Part shown: piece by piece, positions 1 through 12,400 of the stretch
Position numbering within the stretch: position 1 is the first letter of the stretch
How the letters are laid out: every line of letters begins with the position of its first letter
NCBI GenBank assembly: GCA_035041965.1
Contig: JAPYMA010002197.1
Location: forward strand, 123,051 to 187,050
Direction of reading: 5' to 3'
DNA from: Anisakis pegreffii
Taxonomy: Eukaryota > Nematoda > Chromadorea > Rhabditida > Anisakidae
Length of the DNA: 64,000 nt
Translations under genes and position numbers: made by a program
Notes under the pieces: generated by a model
What the model was told of the DNA's origin: nothing
Database searches by the model: none
What the model saw: the letters and a program-made list of their open reading frames with translations, nothing else

Positions 1-2327
1 TGTGTATTTTGCAAACGATGATAATGAAAAAATAAGAACATTCAAGCAATAATCAATGAATGCAATGAAGAGAGTGCATTGCAAGCAAGCAAGCCAGCCA
101 GCCAGCATTGTTCGGCATGGACACAATATTTTTAAATTTAAGAATTTTAAGAATTCTGATTAATGCTTTCGAAAATCACAATTGTCAACACTGCCAATCA
201 AAAGAGCGAAATTCCGTCCCGTCGAAGCATTTTCGATTTTTTCATGCTTTTCAATTTCCTGGCATATTTTTTTGTGGAGCTCGAATGAAAACAATTTCGT
301 TGTTTTGTTTGGTGATGATGCCTTATCAGAAGAAGACATTTTCGAGAGTAGCGCATTTTAGTGCGGATTTTTTTGTGTGCTCGAATGGAATTAGCAATAT
401 AAATTCAGATTGCATGAGCCAGCCACCAGCAGTCCATCAATTTTATGTTTGTTTCTTCGGTGGGATGCATTCTGAGTTTATGTGTTTTATTGGAAACATT
501 CGAAAAGCTCTGTTCAGCTCTATCATTCAAACAAATTGTTTGTGGCAGCAATTTCAGTGAATTGCAAAAACATTTTTTGTGGCAGCATTGAAAAAGTTAT
601 TGATTTGGCTGCACTGTTTCTTGTTTTAATATCGGAGGAATTGGCATATCTCGATGGCATTTCATGGCACAATAACATCGTATTTGTTTGTATATTCATG
701 AAAAAAAAAGAGTGTAATGAGTTCAAACGAGCAATATTTGACTGAAATTTTCCCATATTCATGCATTTTGAGATTGTTCATTTAGTCGTCGTTCTCATGC
801 AGTTTTCTTCAGCAAATGGGCACCTCTTGAACGAATGTTCACAAGCATTCTTAGGACATCTTGTCTGCAGTCTGCGCTAATTTTCGATGAGCTGAAGAAA
901 AGTGTTGAGGGGAGTATTATCGTCTAGAACTTGACACGAGTAGATCATTCATGCTCAATGTTAGATCACTGTTAGATCATACACGATAACACGGAATTGA
1001 CAATGAATTTTGAAGGATTTGAACCGGCATTCCAGGCTATCACGGATTTGTCTTCGCCAAAAAAGCATATTAGCGGTTCTGAGTACAAATCAGTTCATGT
1101 TCTAAGTCATGACGCTGTCTTCGATATAGTCGTTTGTGATCAGACAGCGAAAATGATACTTTATTTGCGTGTTTTTTGGTATAACTAAGATTTATTTCCA
1201 CTTCATGACGATGAGTGCATTGCTATGTTCCGATGTCATGAAACAGTTAATTGTATGAACAGGATGCAAAGGATATTTACTCAAGTAAGAGTCTCAAGTG
1301 TTCCACTTCATTTGAATCAATAAGAAGGGGCACTTAAAACAAAACCAGTTTCGTGAACTTGTGTACTTCATTGTAAACTTATTGTTTAATCTAGCAAGAT
1401 TCATCACTTTTTATGGTGCTTTCACTTTATCAAAGATACTCAATGTAAGATTGGAGTCTGTATTCAGTCTGTTTGGAGCAACAAAATGCGTCTTCTAATT
1501 AAAACTAACGAAATCCAGCGAATTTCTTTCTGAAACAACACCTCATTTGTTGTTTTCATGGTGAATTGCACACAATATGATTTGTGCTCATGAAAAATTC
1601 AGAATAATTTTTTGATGCATTCACAAACGCAAAACATTGACAGCAGCAGCAATTATCTCGTACAATGCCATCCATCGGTGTCGCATTCAACACAAAGGTG
1701 CTGAAAATAAAACAGCCATATAATAGGCATTATCCGACCATACGTAAACAAATAAATACGTTTGCATAATACGATGATGCTGCTGTCATTTTCATGATCC
1801 ACATCCATCATCTATCTCCTTTATCTGTTCAGGCAGCGTTTGAGCAGTTCTCTGAATACTGAGCGCTTCAAATGGACACGTGAACTTTTTGATAAGAAAA
1901 ATAAGAGAGAGCAATAGAGTGAGTAATTGTGACGAATATGAATGACAAGTTATCGTTATTGCCACGCCTGGCCATTTGGGATTTACGCAATATCCCTCGC
2001 CTATTATCCTTAGATCCTGAAAAGGAAAGGAAACGTTGAAGATGCATGTGATCGAAAAAGTGCGATCGAAATTACTGCTTGCACATAAGCTTGATAATCC
2101 AGAAATTGTATTCATCGTTCATCTCCTAAAGCAATTTCATTATTTCAAAGTTAGTTGGCCTGTCACTATCAGCAGTCCTATTTGAGGCAAATGAATGAGC
2201 AAAGTTTTCATTGGATTGCTCTCATTCAGAAAGAGTGCATACACACACACATAAACACACTTCATATAAAATGAATCTAATAATCACTTAAACTTAAACG
2301 ACCACTGATTCAATAATCACATTTCAG
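1..2327. other. No recognisable gene; probably holds a missing 5' exon
   Basis: No reading frame here has domain-like content or a coherent set of splice sites. A short CA-rich run lies near 2236-2265. The ET/Ly6-like gene that follows begins in phase 1 at 2328, so a signal-peptide exon ending one base into a codon is expected upstream, but I could not identify it. Confidence 0.4.
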
Positions 2328-5004
2328 GCTATGGTCTCACCAGTGAGAAATGTCCTCGACATTCGATTGCGTGTCGAGTACGTATTGAGAAGAATTCGAT
2401 CGTTTGGTATCAAAACAAATTGTATGATCGAAATATGTTCGCTTGTGTAATGCCACATGAATATCAACCAGAACGTATGCTACTAATCCAACTAACTCGA
2501 TTCATTTCCTTTCCATTACTCAATTCCAATTCATTCATCACTCGTTTCTCTTCAACAGTACCTTAAAGTCTCCCAATTAATCTAAACTTTGAAGTTTAAT
2601 CGGTTCATTGTTGCGATCATACGTAGGTCATTTCATGAAAGCAACTTCCAGTTCTAGTATCTGCGTCAAATCAGTTAATGCGGTCGAATCAGTTGATATC
2701 TGTTGTTTCCTTTAACTTAGAAGCCATCATAGAGCTGCACTTAAAATGATTTGGCGTCAATAAGATGCATACTTTAGATAGCAAAACAGCAATCACAAGA
2801 CAACTCAACTCTGAATTACTACTGTCGAACACATAAAAAGTTGCTTTTCTTAACATTTTTTGCAGTCATACCTAAATGATATTTGCCTATGCGATGGCAT
2901 CGAAAAACTATTGTAAAAACTGCTGCATGAGCATCATAGTGAACTACCATCATTCATTTAGAATGATGGTATTCAACGATAAATGATTTTTGTGAACGAT
3001 ATTCGCATATTTACCACGTCATTGATGAAAGCAGCCAAGAAAAGGGAATGAAAGTTACAATATTCTATGAATTCAGCGCAAATCAGCAATCGGGAATGAA
3101 TGGAACGCATTGTGTCACATAAATTATTTCAACATTGCGCAAATTTTTGCCATTTTTATCATCGTTTCTCATTTCTGAAGCATTAAACTGAAAAAAAGAT
3201 AACTTAATTATGAAAACGAATGATATTGAAAGAGCAAAAAGTTTCAGTTCGTTTTAAGAAAATGAATTTCTTATCCCACGATATCAACATTTGATACATT
3301 CACCATATTCAAATGAAACACAATTGGATTAAGAGCGTCGCACTTCATTAGAATAAGCTCATATATCGAACTCATAATATTAGTTGTCAAAATCAATTTA
3401 TGCTCTTCTGCACAAATTTGATTTGTTTGGCTTGTTGCAACAACAACAACACATCATGTCATGTCACATTATCCTTTCATGTGCCATTAGGCCATTAGTC
3501 ACTCATCAGCTCTTGCAAGATATCCATCCGTTTCGAAGCTCAAATTCTCCACTGCTCAAATCGTATATCCGTAAGATAATCCATCGGTTTTGTGGGCTAA
3601 TAATCCGTTTTGTGGGTTCTCGTGTGCTCAACTGGAAACACGTTGTCACGACACACCAACAACTATCATGATGAATTGATCATCACTTGTTGAATCAAGA
3701 TCAAATGCTTTCTTTTTCAAATAGTAATATATTTTTATTGACAGCAGTATTACCAGCGCAATTAGAGATGGTCCTTTACGAAGCTGAACGTTTCGGCGTT
3801 ATGCCATCTTCAGGAACATGTTGTTGAATCACTGACGGTCGTCGTAAGCATTCATCGTTGGACAGATCCAGGGTCAGGGATTATGGGGCGGTAGGTGGGG
3901 TTATCAATGGGATGATTTGAGAGATAAATGATATTTTGCTTTCTTTTTCAGGGAAGTCCGGTTGTAAACGACAACGTTCAGGATCCGTGAGGTGTTGGTG
4001 CTATGGACAGAGCAACTGTAATAATCCAGAGAATAGCCGCAAACTCTACAAAGCATTCGCGAAAGGTGATCCAGACGAGTTGGAACGAGTCATCGAAGAG
4101 ATTGAAACATCCGGTTAGTAAGAGAGCAGCAGTTCAGATGAATTCCCCATGTTTAGTTCTCCCTGAAACAACCACGATTCATCCTTTCAAATATTTCTGT
4201 GTGCCCGCATTTTTTCACCTGATTAGAGCGTTCGTTGTTTTTGCATTTCAGAAAGCCTATCTATTATGAATGCTTTCAGATGTCTCTGACTACAACTATA
4301 ATGAGCCATTACTCAAAATAAACGAACCAATTGATATGGACGACGATTCAAGTGAGGTGGTGGCTGAATCAAAGGAACGCTCACATTCCCGGACTCACGA
4401 TCGTCATCGTTCCTCAGCTGAAGTTAAGAAGTCAGCTGGGAATGAAGAGCGACCGTCAGACCATCAAGTAAAGATTTCCCCAACTAAACTCTTTGAACAT
4501 CCCAAAAAGGTTGAGGAACACCACCACCACAGAGATTCGAAAGAAGTGCACAACTCTGATCACCACGATACAGTCAAATCGATCACGCCAGTCACTCATC
4601 GACCCACAGAAACCGAGCAGAAGCCGGAGCCGAGAGCGCGACTAGGTTTCATGTATGAAAGACCAGATGACGCTGACTCTGACGCACTCTCAGAAGATCA
4701 AGCAGACAGTTCAGAGTCGTTGTACACTGAATCAGTGGCTGTGATCAGGACACTGCCCACAGATAAAACTTCAAAAGCTTCGAAAAAAACCAAATCAACC
4801 AGAACGCAACATACCGAACAAGAGGAAGCAGTGGAAAAAGAAGAAGAACGTAAACCATTTGAAGCAGTAGAACTGCCATCAGAACGACAGAAAGACTATT
4901 TGGAGAATGATCATCGAATGAGGAGTTCAGCAGCAAATTCACTCTTAGGAACGAATATTTTTGCGTCGTTTTTAGTTATTTCATTATGTTGGTTTTTTGC
5001 TTGA
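2328..5004 (+). CDS. ET/Ly6-like cysteine-rich protein, probably GPI-anchored (5' partial)
   Basis: Three phase-matched exons: 2328-2474, 3952-4113 and 4280-5004. The first two give a compact Cys-rich module with seven visible cysteines, including SEKCPRHSIAC, then SGCKRQ and CWCYGQSNCN. The CWC...CN ending is the pattern of nematode ET-module and Ly6/three-finger ectodomains. The last exon encodes about 240 residues rich in Glu, Asp, Ser and His (a HHHH cluster near 4519), then a small-residue stretch SSAAN and a hydrophobic tail ending LVISLCWFFA before the stop. That is the layout of a GPI-attachment signal. The protein would sit on the cell surface with a long charged stalk. The upstream exon with the signal peptide and at least one more cysteine was not found. 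The joins are well supported by phase; the family name is inferred from cysteine spacing, and function is unknown. Confidence 0.65.
3740..3900 (-). mobile_element. Retroelement remnant with hammerhead-like core
   Basis: In the intron before exon 3952-4113. On the minus strand CTGAAGA (3807-3813) is followed by a 3-bp hairpin GGC/GCC and then GAAA (3791-3794), after which CG...CGTA (3777-3790) can fold as a short helix III. This order, CUGANGA - helix II - GAAA - helix III - UH, is the hammerhead core found in Penelope-like elements and retrozymes. The helix I pairing is poor, so this may be a dead copy or a chance match. Confidence 0.3.
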
Positions 5005-6472
5005 GTTGATTTCTGATGAACATCTCTATGAATCTTTGTCATTTCCATGCCCAAACCGTGAGAAATCCGATCGTTCTCAATGAATCGAATGCAGTGTTGA
5101 TTAATTTTTTGAAAATTTTCGTTTAAACTGCTATATTTTTTCTTTCAGTACTGATGATTCGTTTACAATTGTCGTGTATTTCAACAAATTTATTCACTTT
5201 TGCACATATATTTTATTAATATATTCGTTCAACTGAGTAATCGTTTAATATTGTTTAACGATAAGTATAATTTTTCATTGCTTTTTTTGTAAACATTGAA
5301 TATGCCCAGTGATCTGTTATCCATTTCTCCTAGTTATCTCGGCTAGTACTATCTTAAGCTGCTGATGCAATCGACTGCACGGTAATCGGTGAACATTTTC
5401 GAAAAGTCACCAAGAGATCAGCAATTCCTGATGCAGTCGACTAAGACGTACTATAAACGTGATTATTGCCAAGAACTTGTTGATTTTAGACTTGAATTGA
5501 GTGAATTCAAGTGAATCAGCAATCACCTATTAATATTAATATTAGCCATTCAAATGGTTGTTGTTTTTTGAAAGTGTTGCATTGTACAACGACATATTGA
5601 TGATTTTGATCTATTTTATAACTTGATAGTATTATAAGTTTTTTGTTGAAATTGCTTTACAGCTAATGGCATCTCTAAAAATTTCCTTCAAACCTTCACA
5701 TAATTCCGTCCATGCGCTATCCACTTATTCATGAGTGCTTTGCTTGATGAAGAGAAGAGAGTCATGAACGAATTATAAGTTTATCAATGAAAATTCCACG
5801 ACACGAACACAAAGCAAACATTGAATGAATGAAAAGTAACGGTAAAACATGAAAAATATGATGAATAATAATCAAATCATAAAACTCTAAAGGATTTCGA
5901 AATGACTGTGAATAATATTTTGCTCTCTTAATTGAGATTTTGCTCACAATCAAAATTTGCCAAATTGTTCAACGAATTTGGGAAGATGCCTTTTCGCATT
6001 CACCATTCTCATCGACTGTATTAATTGTTACATTTTCATTTGATTCTTCCCAAATGTTACGACGACGTTCTCGTTGTTGTTTCATGCATCATTTCTTTCT
6101 GATTGATTTTTATTCGTTGATATAACAAAATGAATAAAATATATTTCGCCATTGCACTCAATTCTGCACTCATTTACATTATGTCCATATAAACTCATGA
6201 CTTAGTAACTGATGGTTAGACTGAAATGTGAGTGATTAGGCATTTCGGCAGGTTCATTCGAGTATGCTCGAGGAATTTGGTTGAAGGAGAATGAGAATTT
6301 AAAATGATGAAGAATACAATGGATAACACGTAAAGATCTGAGTTTCATAAGGCGACATGAAATTTTGCGTGGAACATGACAACAGCACATATCAAGGAAA
6401 CAATATTCTTCGAGTATTTTGGGTGGGTCGACTGATGGCATTTGATTCGTCTGATCTGTGATCCACTCACTT
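5005..6472. other. Convergent intergenic region, no gene seen
   Basis: Lies between the 3' ends of the ET/Ly6-like gene (+) and the acyl-CoA synthetase-like gene (-). A minus-strand AATAAA (TTTATT at 6109-6114) about 360 bases beyond the synthetase stop could serve as its polyadenylation signal. No coding frame with protein-like content was found. Confidence 0.4.
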
Positions 6473-9400
6473 TTAGACTGTCCTCAGCTCTCCGTTGGCG
6501 ATCATCTCTCGCAGTCGATACTTTTGAATTTTGGTGTTGATCCTCGGGAAGTCGTCGACAAACGCAAACTTTTCCGGAATTGGTAACTGAAATATACCAT
6601 ATGACTACGAGAAACACCAAGCTAGTACCATCCCCACCCTTATGGCCAACACAAAATGATAAAAATGCACTGGAACGAAACTGTCATAGAACCAAAGAAA
6701 TTATTTGCCAACGGTACAAAAAAGTACCGAGTGGATAATCTCGAAAGTGCTTTCGTAAAATGGAATGATCTGTGACGGTGGTCCCCACGTTCGGGTGCTC
6801 CACTACCTCTTTTGATGATCTGGTAGGTCGCCCTTATCCCCAACATCCTCCAAATCACCCAAAACGGGTAATTTCACTTTCTATGAGAACCACTGTCCTA
6901 GACCGTTATGTTGCTCATTGTTGCAATCGCTTATGATTGCATGAAAAGCTATTGTCTGTGACACGTTCACTTCAAAGCGATTTAGATGAATTCTCATTCT
7001 TTTCAGACGTGTTGTATTCGCTCTCATAGCTATTACATGTGAATAGAGTTCTATTGATGAGTTTTTCTCATTCATTTCGTCTCATTTCACTTTACAGTTC
7101 AAATCAATTTCTTATTCTGTAGCATATACTATTTACTGGATACGTTGACGAGTGTTGACAACCGAAATCAACAACACAGCAATCGAATATTATTGCTCAG
7201 CAACGTTCGACAGTTAAATGATCAATTATAGAGTGTATTTGATAGAATGAGAATTTGACTTTAACTGTTGAGTGGAATGAATGAGAAATTAGAAAAAGAG
7301 AACACTTTTGGTGATAAAAGCTATGAGAGCGATTGTAACAGCAATAAAAAGAATGAGAACCCTGTTGAAACGAATGAAAACCCTGTTAGGCCTGGACATG
7401 AGTTAATGATACGCAGAAAATAAGCGAATGAAGAGTTTACTCAACTTAAAAAACACCTTCACAACGGAGTTCGATCAAAACATAACAGCTGAACGATACA
7501 CTAATTTCCCGACCCCCTCCATCATTCCTTGTCACCTCCAAATTACCCAAAATGGGTAATTTCACCCCATGAGAGCCAATGGTCTATGAGGTTAGATAAA
7601 GTACTCAGCAAATAACGACGAACAATCATCATCATCAGCGAATTGTCCGTTTGCACAGGAGTGAGATGAACGGCTATGAACAGGTCTCTGCAGGTATCAA
7701 GAGAGGTCCTTTTAAGCCAAAACTTCAGACAGCTGTTTCTTGTTGCTCGTTTACGACTGATAAAACTGTTCGTTTCGACAATAATTACTTTCGGTTTATG
7801 GCGACGATATGCAGCAGATGTGTTGAATATCCAACGGTAATCAGTGCAAAGATTGTGATTACTTTCTAAAGTCTAATGGAGTATTCGCTGCTGTACAGGT
7901 GGCATTCTTTTAATGAGAAACGAGGGTAATTAAGTGGAAATCTGCATGTTACAGTTCGCGGTGAATGAAGAGTGCATGATTTATGCAATAGTATTTTATT
8001 GTCGTGCTGAACGCGCAATTATTCGTTCGCCTCATTTAACAAGTTCACGCTTTCAGAGGATTTAGTAGTGTCCGTAGGGAATGAATCTATTATAGCGGTG
8101 TAGAAAATGAGGCAAAAGAATGCCGAGGCAGTCTCCGAGGGACAGCACGAATGAAAATTTGTAAAAGGGTAGTAGATGAGAAGAGTGGAAGATGTCAGCA
8201 AGGAGGGCAACTGTCACATGCTTAGTGTCAGATGAATGAGTACTCTCACGCTTTGAACTCTTTGACCAGTTGGGGATATCTTTCCCTGGACAGAATCGAA
8301 CAACGTATAGCATTGAGGGGTTCCTCATAAATGTTGACTCCTTGTAAGATCTCTAATGTAATGTAAGCACAAAATAATGTAAGTAATAAGATTAATCATG
8401 AAACTGCATGAAAATCAAACGTTCAACGACAAGGTGTCAGCAATGATTTGGTTCTATTCGATGTCTCCTGATCTCCTGATCACTTTTGTGTTTCCGCTGA
8501 TATCTGATTTGATTGAATTACGCGAACATAACTCACTACCGGATTTCCAGCTAGACTACGGTGCTAACAGCAACTAACATTTTCATAGTGCAATCGAATC
8601 AAAGATATGAGCGATTGACTGACTTATATTAATCAGTCATGAAGTCTGTCGCTTCAACTGAACCAATTTATTATGTTAAGTGAATTTTCAACTCGTTTAG
8701 CACTTTGCTTCCACTGAATGTGGGCATTTTCGAGCCTCAAAACCTCAAAGCCTCGAAATTTTGCAAATTCAATCACCGCAATCGATCGCGACATCTTTCG
8801 ACCTCTAACAGGGATACGATGCTATCACTTAAGAACTTATCTTTCCAAAAGCGGCCTGAGAACCTCACATTCTGTTCCAAAGATCAACTTATTGACGGAA
8901 TCGATCAACTCGTTATGAAACATTTTATTGTTTTCCAATGCTAATCACAGAAAAGTTGCGATTGCTTTCGAAAAAGAATGATTATGGATGGTATAGCGGT
9001 TTTGATTCGCATTGGATGGTTTCGATGAATCAATTGCTGTGGTGTTGTTTCACTTGTTAATGTGTTCATAATGTTTGAGTTTAAAGCTTTCGAAATTCCC
9101 AAAATGGTCAATCGAATGATACGAAACTGAATTGAATAAGACGATAGATAACATCAGTGAGTGTTTAATAGCGGCACTGCGAAAGAATACATTAAGTATT
9201 ACAAAGGAAGGAAGTGCTAAAAGAGGATGTGCGTTGAACTCTAACGTTCAAAACATCATGATTCAACAAGGGAAATATGTGATCTTTTAGTATGAGTCAG
9301 CTCATTGACCGTTATTATCATATATGTGCTTGTCCTTCGAATAGATAGATTTGTGGACATCATCCTTACCAAGCAATTGGCAAAGAACGAAGAAACTTAA

Positions 9401-12400
9401 GAATATGCTGAATTCGTTGTCAATCGACTGATACGAGAAGATTGTCTTTTGCCTTTGCAAAATCGACCCGAAGAGTTTAAAGTTTCAAATATAATCCAAC
9501 ATGAATATCAATCGTAAGCTAACCTGATTATTTTTGCACAGTGATTGAATATCCGACTTCACAATGCCTTGGTCGCAAGACGCACTTTTCAGCACGAGTA
9601 CCGCTGTCAACGAATCGTTTTTACTCGCACTAATAATCTGAAATCGTACTGAGTCTTCTGGCTGCATGCGCTAACAGCTTGAGGAAATCACACAAAATAA
9701 ACGATACGAACTTACGAATACAAATCCTATAAGCACGAACAGATAAGGATCATATGCCAAATATAAAGTTTCCAAAGTCGTCAAATCAAAATCAGAGTTT
9801 AAATGTGAAACAACATGGATATGTAGCAATAGCAAACGTGTTCGAATCCACCAACCTGAGCACCCTTAACCTGATCGTATGCACAAATTGTTTTCTCCAT
9901 TGTCCAGTGTTCGATAATTTTTCCGTTCTTATCAACAATCAAATCCTCTTTGCTGGTGATCAACTCAACGCTGCCGTTTGCATCAATCGAGACAATATCA
10001 CTGCAACAGTCAGTATTCTTTTCTCGGACACGGTTATGGCATAACCATAAGAATCCAAAGCAAATTGATCATGCAACTATGAAAATTTAACAATTTCTCA
10101 TTCAGATTTCTATATTCGTTTGAAAGTTCGTTGATGAAACCGCCTAGAAGTTCAAAGGCATCATCGGCTCACCCAGTGTCGATCCAATCCAATTGTCCGT
10201 CAAATTTTGGTCCATAACCCAGAAATTTCGTTCCGTCAACCGGCTTGATTCTCAGTTCACCAATTTTTGCGTTGTTTGCAGTCGGCATAACGGCACCAAT
10301 ATCGCAGACGTCAATCTACGGAAAGGATTCGTATGATTTGGAAACATTGAAATTCGTTTTCACCACGAAGTGGCCCAGTGTCGGAAATTTTTGCATCGTC
10401 TTTACTGGCTGTTCTTTGATCACGAATCTAATAGCATTGATCAAAGATATTCAAAGTTAGTTAACAGATAGTTGAGTGCGATGAAAGTGAGCTTGAGATG
10501 ATCTCAAGATGATTTTTTTAAGGCGATTTCGCATTTTTCTGTGTTCGAAACTATGCAGTCATAATAGATTAAATTCATTAAAGAATTTTGCAGGATCATA
10601 AAGAATCTAGCGGACTGTCAGATAAATGTAATGAGTTGAAAGTTTTATTTCAGTGCCTCCATTGGTTCGCGATGTACTCTTTGAATCAGTGACTTTGAAC
10701 TTAAAGGATTTCTTTTCAGTATTATGTTGTCATGATTATGAGATCGTGCAACATCATTGTGGTGGTGTATGAATCACATAAAAATTGTAACTAATTTGAT
10801 TGTGCAAATGAAATTCCAGCAGACAATTTACTACAATCAAACATAGCATAATACGGCAACTGCGTATAAGCAAGCAAATAAGCGAGTAATTTAAGTAGTA
10901 ATGATCGGTAGTTTGGAAGTGATTTAATCTTAGAGAATATACCATTGCATGGATGAAATGTCTTCCCATAATATATCCTCAATTTGCTCGAATAAAATAA
11001 CGAGTAAGTTGTGCTGCATGTGTTTGTGGTTGGTTGCTTGATGCATTGCTAATGAAATAAATGTAATTAAGCGAGAACCATTGGCGTTTCATCGTAATCG
11101 TTATAAATCAATGAATAACATTCTTTGCTCTTTCTTTCTAGCTGAAAGATCGTTTACTGAAAGCCTAACCAAGCCATATCACATCCGTGCGGTGCTACAA
11201 TGGCCATATTTCATTCGTGATACAAATTGTTTTATTGACGCCTTTGAATTGTTTCACAGGGACTATTTAGAGTGATTTTATCGCAGCTATCAGCCAGAGC
11301 CAGTTTCTTTGAATTGCGATGCCCTCTTACAAACACCACACAGAGAATCACTGGAGACATCCAAATGGTATCCAAGAGTCCAGATTCGAAAACCATAATG
11401 TCTTAGCGCTTATTTCACTCGTCACCAAATCTTAAGGGATCAAGAGGTCAGCTTAAGGCTTCACTGCTAGCATATTTCTATCTTACTAATTCGATTCTGT
11501 CTTCGAATGACCATTTCTTTCGCTATTCACTGGGCTGAAATTACCAACTTCTGCCAGAACAGTAAAAAACTAGGGTTGATCTGATCAGCAATAAAAAAAC
11601 TGCCGCTGTGCAGTTTTGAATCTATCTGAATTTAGCGTCTTTGATCTTCGGACAATAAATTTGGCTATGCAATAAATTGGGATTGTCTCATGCAAATTGC
11701 TCATATAAATCTCATCAAATACGGCATCGCTACAATAATTATAAGCACATGCGTTGACGATTATTGCTTTCATTTGCCCACAAATAGCGTACACTTCATG
11801 TAATTTATCAACTGCATAAATTTATGCGCACCACGCATCTCTAGTGAATGTTATTATTATTACGATTATTGTTATAGATGTTGTTGGATCGTTTTACGAT
11901 GCTATCATCTCAGCTGAGGGCCAATATAATCAGATACGATCAAAATTTTATGGGTGACAATATGAGCGCACTGCAACAACTTCGTGTCGTTAATACTAAT
12001 TAAACATTGTGTTTGAGGGTATTTTGCAAATTTTATTGCTAACAACTTGAGATTGAAACATTTGAAAGGGTGCACGCAAACATAAATTTCATTCAGCTTT
12101 CGGTAATTTTATGAGTGCTTCAAAACTTTAGATAGCTAATTCGTATTCGCTGAATTCAGCGCAGATTAACATTGATAAGGATTTGTTAGTTAGTCATCAG
12201 TTCGAATCAGTTTTAACTCTTTGAAAATATTTTATGCCCCATATTCCTCTAAATTATCAATCAAATTGTACAGAATTAACATCATAAATGCAGTAACATG
12301 GCTGAAACAGATCGCTTGTTTCAGCTGTCATGATATCTTCCTACCAGTACAAGTCGTTCTTGTTCAATAGTTCATGTGAATGATTCATTGGGAATATCGA

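Noticed and set aside
108..560. 150-codon plus-strand frame near the left edge
   Set aside because: Begins in no convincing context and has no domain, signal or splice partner. Composition is Phe/Ser-rich, as expected from T-rich noncoding DNA.
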